Source: Piromyces finnis
Lineage: Eukaryota > Neocallimastigomycota > Neocallimastigomycetes > Neocallimastigales > Neocallimastigaceae
Assembly (NCBI GenBank): GCA_002104945.1
Contig: MCFH01000003.1
Span: forward strand, 806,001-870,000
Length of the DNA: 64,000 nucleotides
Reading direction: 5' to 3'
In this document: in pieces, positions 19,301 through 32,028 of the stretch
Layout of the letters: each line of letters opens with the position of its first letter
How positions within the stretch are numbered: position 1 is the first letter of the stretch
Notes under the pieces: generated by a model
Told to the model about the DNA's origin: nothing
Databases searched by the model: none
Seen by the model: only the letters and a program-made list of their open reading frames with translations
Position numbers and translations under genes: made by a program

Positions 19301-21798
19301 ATTACATTAATATATCATAAATAAAAAAGAAAAAGGCATTTCTCTAAATACTGGTTATTTTTCAATAAAAAATAGCGAAGTAGTTAATTCATATTTTGAA
19401 AATGGCTTTTTATACTATCCTGAAAATATAATTATCAGTACTTCCTTTTCTTTTGAAAATTTTATTTTTTCAAATAATAAATCCAATAAGGGTACATTTC
19501 TTCATATAAGTGATTGTATTTCGAGCAATAATTACTCTTTATTGGTCAGTAATTCATCATTTAAAAATAATTCAGCTGAAAAATTTGGAGGGGTTATTTA
19601 TTCTGAAGCAAAAAAAGGATTTAGTGAAAATTCTTCTGTATTTAAAAATAATGTATTTGAAAATAATACGGCTTCTCTTGGTAAACTAAAACATCTTTTT
19701 TTTTTATTATTCATAAAACTACAATAAAATAAAAAAAAACAGAAGTCAAATAAATAATAACTTTTAAACTTAATCATACTTTCTATTAATACTTTAATTA
19801 TAATTATGATAATATATAAAATAATTAATAAATGTTTTTTATGTAGGAAAAATTTCATATGTTTTTGATCTTAATCATGAATCAAAGATTCTTCCAGAAT
19901 CATTATTGATGGATTTAAAAAAAATTGATAATAATTTTGTAACAAATCCAACGTATTTAAAATTTGATGAAAATTATAATAATACTATTGAAATATATTC
20001 TGGTGATAGATTAGAACAGGAATATTCAAGTAGGCTTTTATTCAAATACATAATATTTATAAAAAGTATGAAAAGTTAAAAGTAATTGTTATACTAATTT
20101 ATAATGATATTGTTTTTGTTTTTATCTTCATGTATATATATTCTAGGTAGTATATACGACGACTATGGAAATAGTAAATATCCAAAAAAATATAATTCTT
20201 TCATATAAAATATATAAATAAAGTTTTATTATTGTATTTATCATAACTAATTTTTTTTGTTTTTTATTATCTATCTATAAAGAATTTTCATTCTCTAATG
20301 ATATCAATGATTATGAAATAAAAGATTTGTTATTTTATGAAATTTCTTTTTATGGAAAGGAAGATGAAACCTTACGCTCAAAAATATACGGTTCAAATAG
20401 AAGCTATTGTTTAAATAATTCATGCAAATTTAAAAATTTAAGATGTAAATATTATTTTAAATATTATATCAAATATTATTATTATTATTATTATTATTAT
20501 CATTATTATTATTATTATTAATGAAGAAAAGTAATGAATAATAACGATCTTTTTATTTTCACTTTCATTGGCACTTTTTTAAAATATATAAAGTGGTTGG
20601 AACTCCTGGTGACTACGTATTAGAATTAAAAATAGTTGGATTTGGTAAATATAGATAAGAAGAATAATACCATTATAATAAATTATAATTAATTAATTAA
20701 TGATCATTTATAATAAATATAATATATCATATTAAATTTGAAAAAAAAAAAAAAAGGAAATTATGAAGAATTTTTAAATAATTCAATAAAATTAAATGTT
20801 AAAATTAAAGAATGCAACGAACCTGGGTATATATATCAAGATAAAGATGGTGAAAATATAAAATCATGGTAAAACATCATTGATATTATTATAAATGTTA
20901 TATATATATATTATATATTTTACTTTTTTTTTTTTTTTAATTTATTAAACAAATGAATTACTTCTAATATAATATTACCATATTATTCATAAATATAAAA
21001 TTTTAAATATTGTATTGTAAATTAATCATTATATATATTATATATGAAAATTGATATTTGTATTTATCCTTTTTTATATTTTTACATAGTTATAAACCAA
21101 TATGTAATCCAAAATGTTCTAACCAAGGTGTATGTATTAACGATAATATATGTGATTGTTCAAAAACATCCTATACTGGAAGGATATGTTCTGAAAGATA
21201 TAGACTTGAAAAAAATAAAATTTTCAATTATATAATTCTCGTTATTTCAATTGGTCTTATCATTGTAACAATTGGGTCAATATATTTTGTTTTCCATTAT
21301 AGAAAAAATGAAATAATTAAAGCAGGTAATATAAATAAAATAAAACATTCATTCTTTTATATGAAATGAACATATATGATATATTATACAACAATAATAA
21401 CAACTACAATAATAATAATATATATATATATTATAGCAAGTTACAATTTTATGGTATTAATTCTTATTGGATTAATACTAAATTTCATTTATATAATATT
21501 ACTGACAATGGAAATAAAATCATATAAAATATGTATTTATACATCTTTTATTAATAATATGGTATATATATCTTTTCATTTTTTTTACTAAAATATACAA
21601 TATTATAATGCTTAAATAAAAAAAAGGCATTAAGTTATTTCGATTAATTTTTTATAATATTAAATAATTAGGGATTTTCTTTGATATTTGGATCAATTAT
21701 ATCAAAAACATTAAGAGTTTACTACATGTAACTATATTAAAATTATTTTTATATATAAATATTAAACAATAACTTATATATAATATATAATATATAAA

Positions 21799-21829
<31 letters not shown>

Positions 21830-22714
21830 ATTATTATTAATATTATTATTAAAATATATATATAAATAATGTACTATATATTATTATATTATATTTATAT
21901 TATATATTATTATATTTATATTTATTTGGAATAAATTTATAGTTTTACACTTCAAACTACATCAACGAAATTTAATGGAATTATATACTATTTTTTAATT
22001 ATAGCTTTGTTAATATTTCATTCTTTTATCGATTTAAAATATTCTGTAACAAAATCGGTAAAGAAGATAGAATCATTAATCGATGAAATGGAGTATTCTG
22101 AATGCGAATATCCAAATGATGAAAAAATTAGGTAAATAATTGAGAACTTACACACATATATTATTATATGCTTAAAAAATATATTTAAATAAAACTATGA
22201 CATATACATTCGATTAAATCTAATTTTTTTTATAATTCTCTATAACATTTTATAAAGGTTAATGGTTAATTTAATTATTGTTATTATTGGATGTATTTCA
22301 ACCTACAGAATGAGATATATAAGTCATATATTTAGAGAGGTAAATATAAATAGATAAATATATTAAATGTTTTTAAGCTGTTAAAGATTTAAACTTTTTT
22401 TTTAATTATTAAACAAATAATATATATATGTAATATATATAATATAATGTTTCTATATTTCGTAGCCTTTAGCTATTCCTTTATATTCCTATTTAATTTA
22501 TATTGGTTTTGTATTCGTAATATATCTCACAAAATTCATTAGTGGAAATGTTTATCAACTTTTATTTATTGTCAATACTATTGGAACAATATTTTATTCA
22601 ATGATTATTCTTTACTTTTTATTATTTATTAAATTCTACAATATTATTAAGAATAAAAAGAAACACATTAGAAATAAGTACGATAATAAGATTTTAACAT
22701 ATATTAAGAAATAA
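16296..22714 (+). CDS. Beta-helix/EGF/class C GPCR-like receptor, copy B
   Basis: Same exon plan as copy A, first exon 16296-16999, last exon starting with CCTTTAGCT near 22466 and ending at TAA 22712-22714. Signal peptide, beta-helix coils, EGF-like module (about 21090-21200), TM1 (IILVISIGLIIVTIGSIYFV) and the remaining six helices are all present, with the same GFSLIFGSIISKTLRVYY hallmark. From about 19225 to the end it is nearly identical to copy A, introns included, apart from a shorter TTA array, a different intron 17 and a 42-bp deletion matching 15077-15118 of A. The 5' exon and promoter instead match copy C. The tail differs from A (KNKKKHIRNKYDNK). At 20197 the frame seems to hit a stop, but the donor conserved in all copies (GGAAATA|GTAAAT) lies upstream, so the gene reads as intact. 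Confidence 0.8.
20474..20521 (+). repeat. Short (TTA)n array in the matching intron of copy B
   Basis: About 48 bp of TAT/TTA with a single CAT, at the site that holds about 350 bp in copy A. Confidence 0.9.
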
Positions 22715-23429
22715 AAAAAAAGAAAAATTATGCAATACTTTATATCGATTTATAAAGTAAAAAATATAAAAAAAGAAAAAGAAAATATAAATATTATTCT
22801 ATAAATATAAAAGTAGTATTATTTATTCTTTTAATCCGTAAGCTTTAGAATTCTATTAAAATTTATTAAAAGTAAGAAATAAAAATAAAATAAAAAAAAA
22901 ACATTACTTTAAATTTTAATTATACAAAATAACTATATAAAAATAAAGGAAAAAAAATTTTATTAAACATGAAACCTTTTTTTATCTACTATATTTATTG
23001 TTACTGATTTCAGTTATTAAAGATTAAAATTATATAAAAAGAAAAAAAAAACTAATTTTATTAATATTTCCTAAATTTTTAAATATAAACTGTATAGATA
23101 TATTATTTTTCCCTTTTTAAAATTTAAAAATATTAAAATAGGATAAATAATAAAGTTTTCATAATTGTTACAATAATTTTAAAATATAATAAAAAAAAAA
23201 AAAAGAAATTTTTTGTGTTTTTATAACTAGACGGAAAATTAAAATATTTTCAATTTTTTAAATTCATATAACTTGGTACTTTTTTTTTTTTTTTTTTGAA
23301 TTTGATTAACAAAACTTTAAAAGCATTTTCAATTATTATTTAAAAAAATAATAATAAAATAAAATATTATAAAAATCAAATCTATTATTCTATTACAAAT
23401 TTTAGTTTTTCTTTTTTTTTTTTTTTCAA
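22715..23429 (+). other. Spacer between receptor copies B and C, with the copy C promoter
   Basis: AT-rich, no gene seen. The part from about 23235 matches the copy B promoter; the part nearer copy B resembles the spacer after copy A (shared ATTCTTTTAATCCGTAAGC). Confidence 0.55.
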
Positions 23430-23456
23430 ATGATGAATTATCAACAATGTATATAA
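23430..23456 (+). promoter_or_regulatory. Short upstream ORF overlapping the copy C start codon
   Basis: Identical to those before copies A and B; the main ATG is at 23447. Confidence 0.4.
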
Positions 23457-26400
23457 TATTAAAATTATTCTATTTATTTAGTTTTATTAGAATAATAAGG
23501 ATTGTTAATGGTATCGATATTAATAATGAAAAAGATTTTGTAGAAAATATTAATAATAATAAAAAAGAAGAACAAATTTTTAGGATTCATAATGAAATAA
23601 TAATCAATGATAAGGATATTCTGTCACCATCGATAAAAAATATTACTATTATAGGATCCACGAAAGAAGAATCTATCATTAATTTTAAAAATAATGACTC
23701 AATTAATATATTATTTTCAAAGTATTGTCAATCCATTTTTTTAAAAGATATAACGTTTATTGGCAATCTTCAATTCATTGATAATCAAAATATAACTTTT
23801 AATAATGTTAATTATAATGGATATTATATAGCGGAGCATACATATGAAGATGAAGATAATAACTCAGAAATTAAAGTATATGATTCGAATTTTATTCTAC
23901 CAAATATACGTCAAGGTTATGAAATTAAAAATTGGAATATTGATATTTTTAGATCTAATTTTTATGGAAACAATCAACATGAAATGTATATGATAAAATT
24001 TAAAAGTACACTAGAACAAAGTAATATATTAAAGATAGATCAAACATTTTTTGATGGTAATTTCCATAATAGTGCTCTTCATTGTGACTACGGTAGTATC
24101 ATTATATATAGTTCGGCATTTCAAAAATGTTATAATGGAAATAATTTGAAGGGGTAAATTTATTTTATATTGGGTGTTAATGTTCATTTAATACATATTT
24201 ATTATAAAATATTTTTGATATTAATATATAATATAATTATATACAATTATATATTAATTATATAACAAAAACAACAATAAAAATAACAATAATGACAATG
24301 ACAACAATATTAACAATAATAAATAATAATGAATAATAATATATCAATACCTATATTCATTATACTGTTATAATCACATGAATAAACATGATATAGAGGA
24401 GGTGCAATATCATTTCTCAATACAGATAATACATTATATAATATAACATTTGAAAATAATTACTCTGATTTTGCAGGTGGCTCTATTTTTCTTGAAAACA
24501 CTTATTCCTCAAATATAGATTCAATTAATTTTTATAATTCTAGTTCTATTTCTGTAAATATATATATATATATATTATTTGTTGAATTATTTTTATATTG
24601 TTTTAAAATATATGTTTCATAACATTATAATAATGCCATATCATATATATTAAGACAATCAATAATATATCATTAAAATATTCAATATATTTTTTCTATT
24701 TTAATAATCTAGGGTAATACATTTGCTACTATTAATAATAATCAATATAATTCAGATATAGAAATACATAATATATATCAATATGGCAATTGTACAAATA
24801 ATTATAATGTCAAGGGTTCAATTTTTAGGTATTTTATATTAATAGATAGAAAAAATAGTTAGTTAAATAGATAGTAGATATAGCATAGGAATGTTAGCAT
24901 TAATAAACATATAAATAAATAATTATTTCAAATTATCAATTTATTATTTATTAAAAATCCCTATAATTAAAATATTAAATTCAAGTTCATCTGGATCCAA
25001 TGTTATTAGAATGACTAATTTTTATGGTAAAAATTTATGTTATGGTGATGTGATTAACGTTGAAGGTGATGGGAAAATAGCATTAAGGTAATTATTATAT
25101 TAAAAAAAAAGTTAGAAAAAAAACACTTTAATTACATATAAATTGTAGAGACCTTATTTTTTTATTATAATTAAAAATGATATATGAATTTTAACTTTAT
25201 TTCCCATAATATATTTTCAAAAAATCAAAAATTAAATATATTTAATTATCAATAACAAAAATATTTTAATATTATAAATAAAAAAAAATTCATAAAGTAA
25301 CTTTCATGTTGAAAACATTTACTTTAAATATGAAAATTCCCTCATAAAAACACATAATCCTCAAAAAAATGGCCCAAATGTTTCATTATCAAGTTGTTCA
25401 ATTAAGAATTTATATCAAAATTTTGAATTTTATTCTGCATCATTAATTACTATTAACCAAGGAATAGTTAAATTTGATAAGTACGCACACATATATATAT
25501 ATCATAAGTATCATAATAATTATACTATTATTAAAACCTAATTTTATTTCAATTTATATTTTTAAATTATAGCTGTAATATAGATAATATCAATGGAATT
25601 AAAATGGGGTACGTATAAATGAGATATTTATTTATTTTTAATTTAAAAAAAAATTTAACAAAAATATAAAATATAAATTGTAAAATATTTAATAAAAAAA
25701 AAAAAGACTTACTTCTCAGGAAAACCAAGGAATAGTTCATTTTATAAGTACTGTAATAAATAATATATATTCAAAATATCCAGAACCCATTTTTTATTCA
25801 AAAAACTATTATAAATATTTTTCTGAACGTTCGTATTTCATTTTTCTTTATATAAAATTACTTTTTCATATTACATATTCATATATTCATATATATTTGC
25901 TTTAAAATATTAATATAGCTGGTATATATATGTATAATACTACATTAAGTAATATTTTTCAAGATGGAGGTACTAAATTATCATTCATATAAATATATAT
26001 AAATATATATCATTTTTATAATTATTTTTATTTAATATTTCTTATAATATATTTTCAAATAAGTTATATTCCATTTAAGTAATATGCTTGTTAATTTATA
26101 TAGAGTATCAGTAAATATATTATTATTAACATTTAAATTTTTTTATATTTGAATGTATATAGACTTAATTATCATCCCTTTAGTTTACTAAAGATTGTTT
26201 TTTTTTTTTTATTTAATAAAAAGCTTTATAATATACATGAATGTTACAAAACTAATAGTTGTAATTCATTTAAAGAAAAATTTTCAGAAACATTTGATTC
26301 ATCTCTATTATATCATTCATCAGAAATAAAAATAACATTAAATCACTGTTCTTTTGATCATATTTATGGAAGTAAATATATTAAATAATATTAAATTTTT

Positions 26401-29400
26401 TATTAATTTATTTTCTACGTAATAATAAATGTTTATGTTATCTACAATAAATAAAAATAAAAGAAAAAGGAATGAAATTAAATGATGGATATATTTCTTT
26501 TAAAAATAGTCAAATTGTTAATTCATACTTTGAAAATGGTTTTCTCTACTATCCAAATAATAATAATAAGGAAATTGAAGTTTCTTATAATTTTGAAAAT
26601 GTAACATTTTCAAATAATAAGTCAAATAAAGGTACATTTCTACATATTAGTGATGTTATTTCTGGTTCTAAATTTCTTCTTGACGTTAGAAAATCGAATT
26701 TTATAAATAATACTGCTGAATACTTTGGCGGTGTAATTTATTCAGAAGCAAAAAAAGATTTCAGTTGTTACAATTTAATATTTAAAAATAGTATATTTGA
26801 AGATAATACCGCTATTCTTGGTAAATTAAATAGTATAATGAAAAGAAAGAAAATAACTACAATATAAAAAAATTTTTTATTTTAACCACATGATATAATA
26901 TACAATGTATAAAATAATATAAATATATAAAAATTTGCTTTTATATTTAGGGAAAATATCATATGTCTTTGATATTGAACATGAAATGCTTTTCTTTCCA
27001 ACTTCATTATTAGATGATTTAAAAAGTTTTAATAATAATTTTGTAACAAATCCAACCTATTTAATGTTTGATGAAGATTACAATAATACAATTGAAATAT
27101 ATTCTGGTGATAGAATCGACCAGGAATATTCAAGTATACTTATTAAAAATAAAAAAAAATTAATATAAATAAAAATTATTAATATATATGTATTGTATAT
27201 TTTTTTATTGCTTATATATATGTGTATATAATTTATTATTAGGTAGTATATACGATGATTATGGAAATAGTAAATATCTTTCAAAAAATTATTACATAAA
27301 TATATAAAACACCACGTTTTATTTTTTTTTTAAGTAATTTCATAATTTATTATAATCTATATAGAATTTTCACTTTCGGATGATATAAGTAATTCCAAAA
27401 TCGAAGATTTGATATTTTACGAAATGCTTTTTTATGGAAAAAAAAATGAAGTATTACGTTCAAAGATATATGGTTCAACTAAAAGCTACTGTCTAAATAA
27501 TTCGTGCAAATTTAAAAATTTAAGATGTAAATGATATTTTAATTATCATTATTACTAATTAATTTATATAATGCAATTATTATTATTATATATATTTCAT
27601 GTATATATAATATTGGTGCCTTTATCATAATTTTTTTTATTAATGTATATGTTTTTTGAAATATATAAATATAGTGGTTGGACCTCCTGGTGACTATGTA
27701 TTAGAATTAAAAATTGTTGGATTTGGTAAATATAATGATAAGAAGAATACTATTATACCAAAGTATAAGGAATGAATGAATATTTATAATTAATAATTAA
27801 TATTATATACATTCAATATTAAATTTGAAAAAAAGGGAATTATGAAGAATTTTTAAATAATTCGATAAAATTAAATGTTAAAATTAAAGAATGCAATGAA
27901 CCTGGATATATATATCAAGATAAAGATGGTGAAAATATAAAATCATGGTAAAATATTATAGATATTATGATAAATGATATATAAATTGTTATATACATTT
28001 TTTTTTACAATATTAAATAAATAAACTCCCCCCCCAATATACTAATTCTTTTATTATTTATAATTCTAAAATTTTAAATATATTGTAAATTACTTTGTAT
28101 ATGAAAATAAAATGAATATTTGTATAACTTTACATAGTTATAAACCAATTTGTAATCCAAAATGTTCTAATCAAGGTGTATGTATTAATGATAATATATG
28201 TGATTGTTCAAAAACAACCTATACCGGAAGAATATGTTCTGAAAGAAATAGACTTGGAAAAAATAAAATTTTCAATCAAATCATTTATATTATTTCGATT
28301 GGTTTTATCATTGTAACAATAGGGTCAATATATTTTGTTTTCCATCATAGAAAAAACGAAATAATTAAAGCAGGTAATATATGAAAAAAAAATTAAATAA
28401 ATTAAGCATTCTTATATGGTATTAACATATATTTAATAATAAATAACAATATTTATATTACATTTTATAGCAAGTTTTAACTTTATGATAATAATTCTCA
28501 TTGGATTAATATTAAATTTCATTTATGTAATACTATTGACATTAGAAATAACGTCATACAAAATCTGTATTTTATTATCTGTAGTTAATAATTTGGTAAA
28601 GGTTTTTTTTATATATATAAATATAAATATATGATAAATATAAAATATAAATAACATTAAATAATAATGAAAAAAAAAATAAATTTTAAAATTATAAACA
28701 TTTTAAAAAAAAAAAAAAAAAATAGGGATTTTCTTTAGTATTTGGATCAATTATATCAAAAACATTAAGAGTTTACTATATGTAATTAAACAATACCTAT
28801 TATTATGTTAATTATTATATTATATTAGTGAATTACTAACATATAACATATATATCTTCTTTTATATATATATATTTATAATTATATAATATGATATAAC
28901 ATGGTATATGTGTATATATTATTATATTTTTATATTATTTAAAATAATTTTAAATAGTTTTACCCTTAAAACCGCATCAATTAAAATCAATGGGATTTCA
29001 AACTATTGTTTAATTATAACTCTGTTAATATTTCATTTTTTTATTGATTTCAGGCATTTAATAACAAAATCTGTTAAAAAAAAAGAATCCTTAACCATCG
29101 ATGAAATGGAGTATTCTGAATGTGACTATCCACATGATGAAAGAATTAGGTATATATGATATATGTTTAAATATAATTATCAATTTATTTGAAGATGAAC
29201 AATGTATTAATTAGAAAAAAAAAATACTATTTATATTTAATATTTTATAAAGATTAATAATTAACTTTATTATTATTCTTATTGGATGTATTTGGACCTA
29301 CAGAATGAGATATATAAGTCATATATTTAGAGAGGTTAACTAACATGTTTTATATTCTAAAAAAAGAAATACATTTATATTTACATACATAGAAATAGAC

Positions 29401-29802
29401 ACTCTAAATTAATACTTTTTTAACGATAGACATATAGACATCTATATAATATCTATATATAAGACAATATATTAACTTTTTTTTAAAATATATATATTTT
29501 ATATATTTTAGCCTTTGGCTGTTCCGTTTTATTCTTATTTAATTTATAAAGGAATTGTATTTATTATGGAAATTTTCTGTTCAAATATCAATAATCTATC
29601 CTATTTAGCGGATTCATTTGGAACAATATTATATTCATTTATTATTTTATATTTCTTATACTTTATAAAATTCTATAATATTCGATTTACTTTAAACAAA
29701 ATGGATAATAGACAACATCGTGCTTCTAACGTGTTGACATATATTAAGCAAGAAAAAGTATTTATAACGTCAAACTATGTCATGTCATCAAATGTTGTAT
29801 AA
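23447..29802 (+). CDS. Beta-helix/EGF/class C GPCR-like receptor, copy C
   Basis: Same exon plan as A and B: first exon 23447-24153, last exon from CCTTTGGCTGTTCCG near 29512 to TAA at 29800-29802. Every junction I checked keeps frame. It is the most diverged copy over the middle and 3' half (for example KEKFSETFDSSLLYHSSE where A has DESTIDSYDSAILHHSSE), yet keeps the EGF-like Cys pattern, the seven helices, GFSLVFGSIISKTLRVYYMF and GCIWTYRMRYISHIFRE. Its first exon is almost identical to copy B, and 24449-24968 is nearly identical to copy A, introns included. It has a longer cytoplasmic tail, ending TSNYVMSSNVV. Stronger divergence of the helices and tail could mean different G-protein coupling or ligand; this is inference. 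Confidence 0.8.
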
Positions 29803-30503
29803 ATTATATATAAATTTTATATAAAAAAAGATAAAAAAAAGATTCTATACTAATTAGTTTTTAAATAGATTAAAAGTATAAAAAAAAAATTAAATAATTA
29901 ATTTTAAATGATAAAAAATACTATACAAATATAATATTAAAATTATCTAAACATTAAATATAATGCAAAAATAAACCATTCCAAAGTTAATACCATAATT
30001 CATTTTATATCATTACAATAATAAAAAAATTTTATTAAAATTAAGTAGTACTATCCCATCCAAAATTTATATATATATTTTAGAATATAAATGATATATG
30101 TTTTGATCATTAATAAATACTATATATTACTATAATATTAAATAATAAACTTTCACAAAAATTAAAAAAAAAAAAAAAAGAATCAATAAAATCACATACT
30201 ATATAACTAATTTTTAAATATTTAATTATAATTAACTTGTAACTAATAGATTACAAAAAAAAAATTATATTTTAATTTTATCTATTTTATTTTATGTCTT
30301 GTTTTCAATTTATTTTTGATGTTTTAAAAAGTTGACTCTGCCTATAAAATTAAATTTATATAGTTTAATTGAACTTTTTATAAATGTAACCTGATGTAAA
30401 AGAATAATTTATATTATTTTATAATAAATGATTATTCTGAAAGTATAATTTTTTTATAATTTGATATATATACCTTAACAATATATATATTATATCATAC
30501 AAT

Positions 30504-30535
<32 letters not shown>

Positions 30536-32028
30536 CAATAGAGATAAAAGAATTCTGTTATTAAACATAAAAAAACTGACCAATATTAATTTTGTTATTA
30601 TTCCATTTAATAAATTTAATATTACAATCAATAGCAGAATTGGTATGAACTTGAACTAATAACAAAATTCACACGATAACCATTAATCTTACTTTATATA
30701 TAACCATGTATAATTATATATATTTAAAACTCAAAATAAAGTTTAAACAAATAAAATAAAAATAAAAGATTTCAATAAAAAAACTAAAAATTAAATATTT
30801 AAAAAATTAAAAAAAAAGAAAAGGTACATGTATATAATAATTAAAGAGGATAAAAGGGTTTTCCTATTCCTTGACAATAATTCCTTGTGTATTAATTATT
30901 ACCTTTTGATTCCATATCTGAATTTCTTCTTTGTCTTATTCCTTTGAACCCTCAAAAAAAAAAAAAAAATAAAAATAAAAATTTTTAATCCATTTTAGAT
31001 TTTTGTGTTTTTTACCACACTTTTACAACATCTTTTTTTTTTTTCAGTTTCTAAACTTTATTTATACATTTTTTTTTCTAAAATAAATATTATATAATTT
31101 TTAACTTTTAAATGTTTTTTGTATTTATAATTTTTTTTTTTTTGGGATAAATATTATATAATCTTGATTTCCTTTTAATGTATTTGTTGGTTATCTTTTT
31201 TTCTTTTCTTTTTAAATAAAAGAATTTATGATTTTTCTGTTATTTAATAAGAATCTATATTTTATATGATTTTATATATTTTATATATTTTATATTTATA
31301 TCTATGATAACTATGTTAAAGTTTTTTAAATAATAATATATATATTTTTACTATTAAAATTAAAATAGTAAAAAAAAATTTTAAAATATCTATGAAAAAA
31401 AAATGAAATAATTTACTGCAATAAGTATTGTATAGAGTAAATTTCATATTAAAAATAAAAAATATAAAAAATAAAAATAATAAAAGATTTATTTTTAATA
31501 TTTTATAATTTCATTTTTTTTAAAAAAAGAAACTTCAAAGAAGTCATCTTGAATCTATATTAATTAAATAAATATATATAGAAAAAGAGGGAAATAATAA
31601 AAATAATTATTTATACAGTGCATTGTTTCGTATATTTATTTTAAAAACTTTTATTATTTACCTCTTTTTATATTTAAAAAAAAACAATCAAAAGATAAAC
31701 ATAAAGATTGTTTTTTTTTCTTTTCTATATTTAAACCAATCTTTTTTAAGATGGTGCTTTTTTTTTGGTTTGTTTGCTTGTTTTTAATATTTTTTTACCT
31801 TTTAAAAATTTCTTATCTATTTTAGAAATTTTTTATTTGAGGTTTTCTATATTTGATAGTAGTTGTAGAATTTTTTTTGTTATCTTTAATAACATGTGTT
31901 TGTTTTTATTTTTTATAAACCTTTAAAAAAATTTTCTTATTCATTTTAAAGGGTTTTGATAAGATTTTCTAAATTTGATAGTAGGAATTCTAATAATTTT
32001 CTTTTTAATTTAAATAGTATTTTATTTT
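29803..32028. other. AT-rich intergenic region
   Basis: Mostly A/T with a 28-base A-run near 30507-30534. A slightly more complex patch at about 30845-30955 reads GFKGIRQRRNSDMESK on the minus strand followed by a GTAATA donor-like site; too short to call an exon. No gene supported. Confidence 0.5.

Noticed and set aside
20190-20225. Apparent loss of a splice donor and premature stop in receptor copy B
   Set aside because: The donor conserved in all three copies is the upstream GTAAAT (GGAAATA|GTAAAT). Using it keeps frame in A, B and C, so copy B is not called a pseudogene.
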